From positions 1,180,501 to 1,244,500 of the forward strand of contig NC_134032.1 of assembly GCF_964204645.1 (NCBI RefSeq): 64,000 nt of DNA. The letters are read 5' to 3'. Source of the DNA: Tubulanus polymorphus (Eukaryota; Nemertea; Palaeonemertea; Tubulaniformes; Tubulanidae). The notes below the pieces were generated by a model. That model ran no database searches, was not told the DNA's origin, and worked only from the letters and a program-made list of their open reading frames with translations. This document shows, piece after piece, positions 60,675 through 64,000 of this stretch; the stretch's first letter is position 1, and every line of letters starts with the position of its first letter. The translations under genes were made by a program, and so were the position numbers.

Positions 60675-61832
60675 GGTCCAGTTGATAGCCACAGCCTACT
60701 ACAACGCGGGGCTAGAATATGCTCCAGGCACAGATTCAAACCGTATCCACTCGATGTATTCCATAATGGGTTATAGCCACAGCCTACTACAACGTGGGGC
60801 TAGAATATGCTCCAGGCACAGATTCAAACCGTATCCACTCGATGTATTCCATAATGGGTTATAGCGACAGCCTACTACAACGTGGGGCTAGAATATGCTC
60901 CAGGCACAGATTAAAACTGTATCCACTCGATGTATTCCATAATGGGTTATAGCCACAGCCTACTACAACGTGGGGCTAGAATATGCTCCAGGCACAGATT
61001 AAAACTGTATCCACTCGATGTATTCCATAATGGGTTATAGCGACAGCCTACTACAACGTGGGGCTAGAATATGCTCCAGGCACAGATTAAAACCGTATCC
61101 ACTCGATGTATTCCATAATGGGTTATAGCGACAGCCTACTACAACGTGGGGCTAGAATATGCTCCAGGCACAGATTCAAACCGTATCCACTCGATGTATT
61201 CCATAATGGGTTATAGCCACAGCCTACTACAACGTGGGGCTAGAATATGCTCCAGGCACAGATTAAAACTGTATCCACTCGATGTATTCCATACTGGGTT
61301 ATAGCCACAGCCTACTACAACGTGGGGCTAGAATATGCTCCAGGCACAGATTAAAACTGTATCCACTCGATGTATTCCATAATGGGTTATAGCCACAGCC
61401 TACTACAACGTGGGGCTAGAATATGCTCCAGGCACAGATTAAAACTGTATCCACTCGATGTATTCCATAATGGGTTATAGCCACAGCCTACTACAACGTG
61501 GGGCTAGAATATGCTCCAGGCACAGATTAAAACTGTATCCACTCGATGTATTCCATAATGGGTTATAGCCACAGCCTACTACAACGTGGGGCTAGAATAT
61601 GCTCCAGGCACAGATTAAAACCGTATCCACTCGATGTATTCCATAATGGGTTATAGCCACAGCCTACTACAACGTGGGGCTAGAATATGCTCCAGGCACA
61701 GATTAAAACTGTATCCACTCGATGTATTCCATAATGGGTTATAGCCACAGCCTACTACAACGTGGGGCTAGAATATGCTCCAGGCACAGATTCAAACTAT
61801 ATCCACTCGATGTATTCCATAATGGGTTATTG
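60675..61832. repeat. 88-bp minisatellite
   Basis: About 13 copies of an 88-bp unit (TAGCCACAGCCTACTACAAC, GTGGGGCTAGAATATGCTCC, AGGCACAGATT, CACTCGATGTATTCCATAAT). Period from successive GCTCCAGGCA at 60721 and 60809. Units are more than 95 % alike. Variants (ATTCAAAC/ATTAAAAC, GCCACAG/GCGACAG) are distributed in blocks. Confidence 0.95.
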
Positions 61833-62614
61833 AAAAACTGTCGTTTTCCCTGCAAATGATGTTTTGAATTTCTACATCACGTTCCATGGATAAACAGAAA
61901 ACGATTTTTGCTTGTGACACGTCGAATGACAATCTCTCTGATATAACTTGTTTACGACATTTCCTCAAGTATAAGGGTCCCAGTACGATGCATGCTATAC
62001 GGGGAACCTGTCAGTTAGTCAGTGGCCACAAAAAAGCGCCCTGTGCTGATTATGAAATGCCCTGGGTCCAGTTCCACGGTTCTGAGTTAAGATTTGACCC
62101 TGGGTTAAAACAATGAAAATGAACTTTAACTCAGAGTTAACTCTAACTCACAACTGTGGAACTGGGTCCTGGTTCTCAAATCCCGGGTGCGGTGTGGAAA
62201 ATTGGTGCTGGATTTGCCCGTGATCCTAGAAGTCCTCATCTTACCCCGATCGCGACGGTCTGTTTTTTCATTTCTTCCCCGGATGAAAGCGATGTTATCG
62301 TATCTGAGTGGGTGAACTTCAGGTTTCACGCGGTTCGTCGACTCGTGGTCGGAAACCACCACACATAGTTCGGTCGTATTTCACCATCTCGTTCAAATAG
62401 GTCCGAAATACAGCGCGACAGCGTGTTCAAACCCGTGATCGACGATCTCTAGACCCAACCATACTTCCGACTAACTGACATTCGGTTTCATTTAGTTCGA
62501 CTATTGTCGACTAACTCCAATATCTGAAGTTCAGTTGGATCGAGCGTAGCAAAAAATACAGGTTTTAATTGTTGGCCATGACATAATATAATAACATTAA
62601 GCGTACACAATAAG
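61833..62614. other. ASAP intron 1, 3' part in window
   Basis: It contains the palindromic MITE at 62063-62171 and an inverted copy of the 29512-29577 repeat at about 62463-62540. No exon is recognised; overlapping 70-78 codon open frames on both strands lack domains. Confidence 0.45.
62063..62171. mobile_element. CCAGTTCCACAG palindromic MITE
   Basis: CTGGGTCCAGTTCCACGG to CTGTGGAACTGGGTCCTGG, in the inverted internal orientation relative to the copies at 38173 and 53213. Confidence 0.85.
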
Positions 62615-62984
62615 CAGGGATGAAAATCTTCCGACCGTAGACGGATTTCCGACCTTTTCTAACATTTTCTTTATTCCCGAGACCGGTGTAAATCACCTCA
62701 ATCGCTTTAATCACCTCAATCGCGGGCGTCACATCGGAGTGCTCCGTAGTTAGAGGAGTGCTCCTTAAGACGGTTTTCGGCAGTTGTTAGCGCAACTGCG
62801 GAGTCGGAGAAACCAATATGGCGTCTCATTCAAAAAGCGGCTCTAATTCAGGCCCAAACTATTAACATTTTGACCGAAAGGAAGTAAGTTTTTTGGCTAA
62901 AAGTTACTGATTTTTGTTCCCCAAAATAATCCTTTTTTTTTAAATATTTTCCGACTTTTTCAGTATGGGTCGTTTTCATCCCTG
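62615..62984. mobile_element. hAT-like non-autonomous element
   Basis: 370 bp with termini CAGGGATGAAAATCTTCCGACC and the inverted GGGTCGTTTTCATCCCTG. A direct AATAAG lies on both sides (62609-62614 and 62985-62990). CAGGG-type ends fit hAT elements, although hAT usually makes 8-bp target duplications and here only 6 bp match. The subterminal CCGAC repeats are also hAT-like. No transposase is encoded. Confidence 0.75.
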
Positions 62985-62990
62985 AATAAG

Positions 62991-64000
62991 ACCTTATTGA
63001 AATAGATGAGCTACTTTCACAGAGCGTAACAACACTGACCAAGTTCGAAATACCGATAAGAATTTATTAACATTTGACTTATTCTCATTTATGCTAGATG
63101 ACAAACTTGTATTATTAAACGCACAGTAATAGATATAACATGAATCTAGATAGTCGAAATTGAAATCGGTAATTATTGCTATAAAAAATTAGACAGTCGG
63201 CATGAAAATAACATCGGACGTGATAGTCATATTTACACTAGATGACATTTAGATACAATATTTTTCTTGATTTTTGGAAATGAATGCGCAGTTTAGATAT
63301 AACACATATTTCTAGATTAATGCAATTGAAAAAGTAAATAATATACAGTCATTTATTTGTATTTTTTATTTGTGATACGCGGAAATAATGCCATAGATCT
63401 GGGTAGAGGTATACAATAGGTAAAAATACCCGAAGGAAATATACAGCAGAATTAAATAGATGTGTGGATGGGAAATAAATCGATTCTGTGTTATAGGCCT
63501 ATAGTAAAACGGAAATAATTTTACTTCCATTTGATTTAGAAATCTGGATGGTCTGCGTAACTTTTGTAAAAATTTTTCATCCCGATAAAATTTCTACGAA
63601 ATGATTTTCGAAGATTTTCATCAGAGTGGAAATCTCTGTCCGGGCCACGAGGCTAGATTCGAATCATGACGGAGGGGACGAGTCGCCGATGAAATTTCTG
63701 AAATGCTGCCAAAAACGTGAAAAATTGCTTTAGAAGTTTTCTGGTAGAGGATCCCCAGACAAGTCTTTCAGGGCTTCGCGCCTCGTGCAAATGAAGCACT
63801 TTCACACATACTAATTTCAGTGTTTTCATCTGATTGTAATTGTATATATGTTTCAACACCTATAACATCGATAACTCATTTGTGTAATTCAATCATTCGC
63901 ATTGGAATAACTGTAGGGACCCTGAATTAGAATCTTACTCTCTTGACTTGATGCAATAGTTAACGTAGTATACTTTATAATTAATGAAATACTAAACATG
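62991..64000. other. Non-coding end of window
   Basis: AT-rich DNA without a recognised exon or repeat family. A B-box-like GATTCGAATC at about 63656-63665 hints at another tRNA-derived remnant. ASAP exon 2 is not seen. Confidence 0.45.

Noticed and set aside
60314-60864. Two repeat-peptide open frames (60314-60505 and 60640-60864)
   Set aside because: Both are read-throughs of the 32-bp and 88-bp minisatellites.

Overview
This is a window of metazoan nuclear DNA. It has large introns with GT..AG borders, animal gene families, many short palindromic DNA elements and long minisatellites. A receptor of the LDLa-LRR-7TM (GRL101/relaxin-receptor) class suggests a marine invertebrate, probably a lophotrochozoan, but the phylum cannot be fixed from the sequence alone.

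Five protein-coding loci can be supported. (1) 5309-6114 (+) is the last coding exon of a TASK-type two-pore potassium channel; its first exon lies outside the window. (2) 31231-37229 (-) is a complete three-exon gene for a receptor of about 1937 residues combining CUB, C-type-lectin, LDLa, LRR and rhodopsin-like 7TM regions. (3) 41534-48868 (+) is a complete twelve-exon TMEM241 orthologue (nucleotide-sugar-transporter-like), assembled here exon by exon with consistent splice phases. (4) 50579-55039 (-) holds five exons of MTHFSD, tail-to-tail with TMEM241; its terminal exon was not identified. (5) 56752-56895 (+) is the first coding exon of an ASAP-family Arf-GAP, head-to-head with MTHFSD, with its other exons beyond the window. 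A decayed partial copy of the receptor's second lectin-like region lies just downstream of the receptor (30399-30720).

Most of the rest is repeats. From 10.8 to 26.4 kb there is a complex of a roughly 5.5-kb non-coding element: about 470-bp direct repeats outside a body bounded by 45-bp inverted repeats. It occurs as a near-complete copy at 20.0-25.5 kb, a truncated tandem copy in opposite orientation at 10.8-15.5 kb, and a third fragment at 25.66-26.4 kb. Short DNA elements include an eight-copy palindromic family, three piggyBac-like TTAA elements, a hAT-like element with target duplication, several foldback elements and tRNA-derived SINE remnants. Large minisatellites (20, 21, 32, 35, 37, 38, 44, 88 and 93 bp units) fill introns and intergenic DNA.

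The genes do not form a pathway. The most unusual features are the receptor architecture, the composite direct-plus-inverted repeat element, and a MITE-bounded duplication that carried TMEM241 exon 11 into an intron of MTHFSD.
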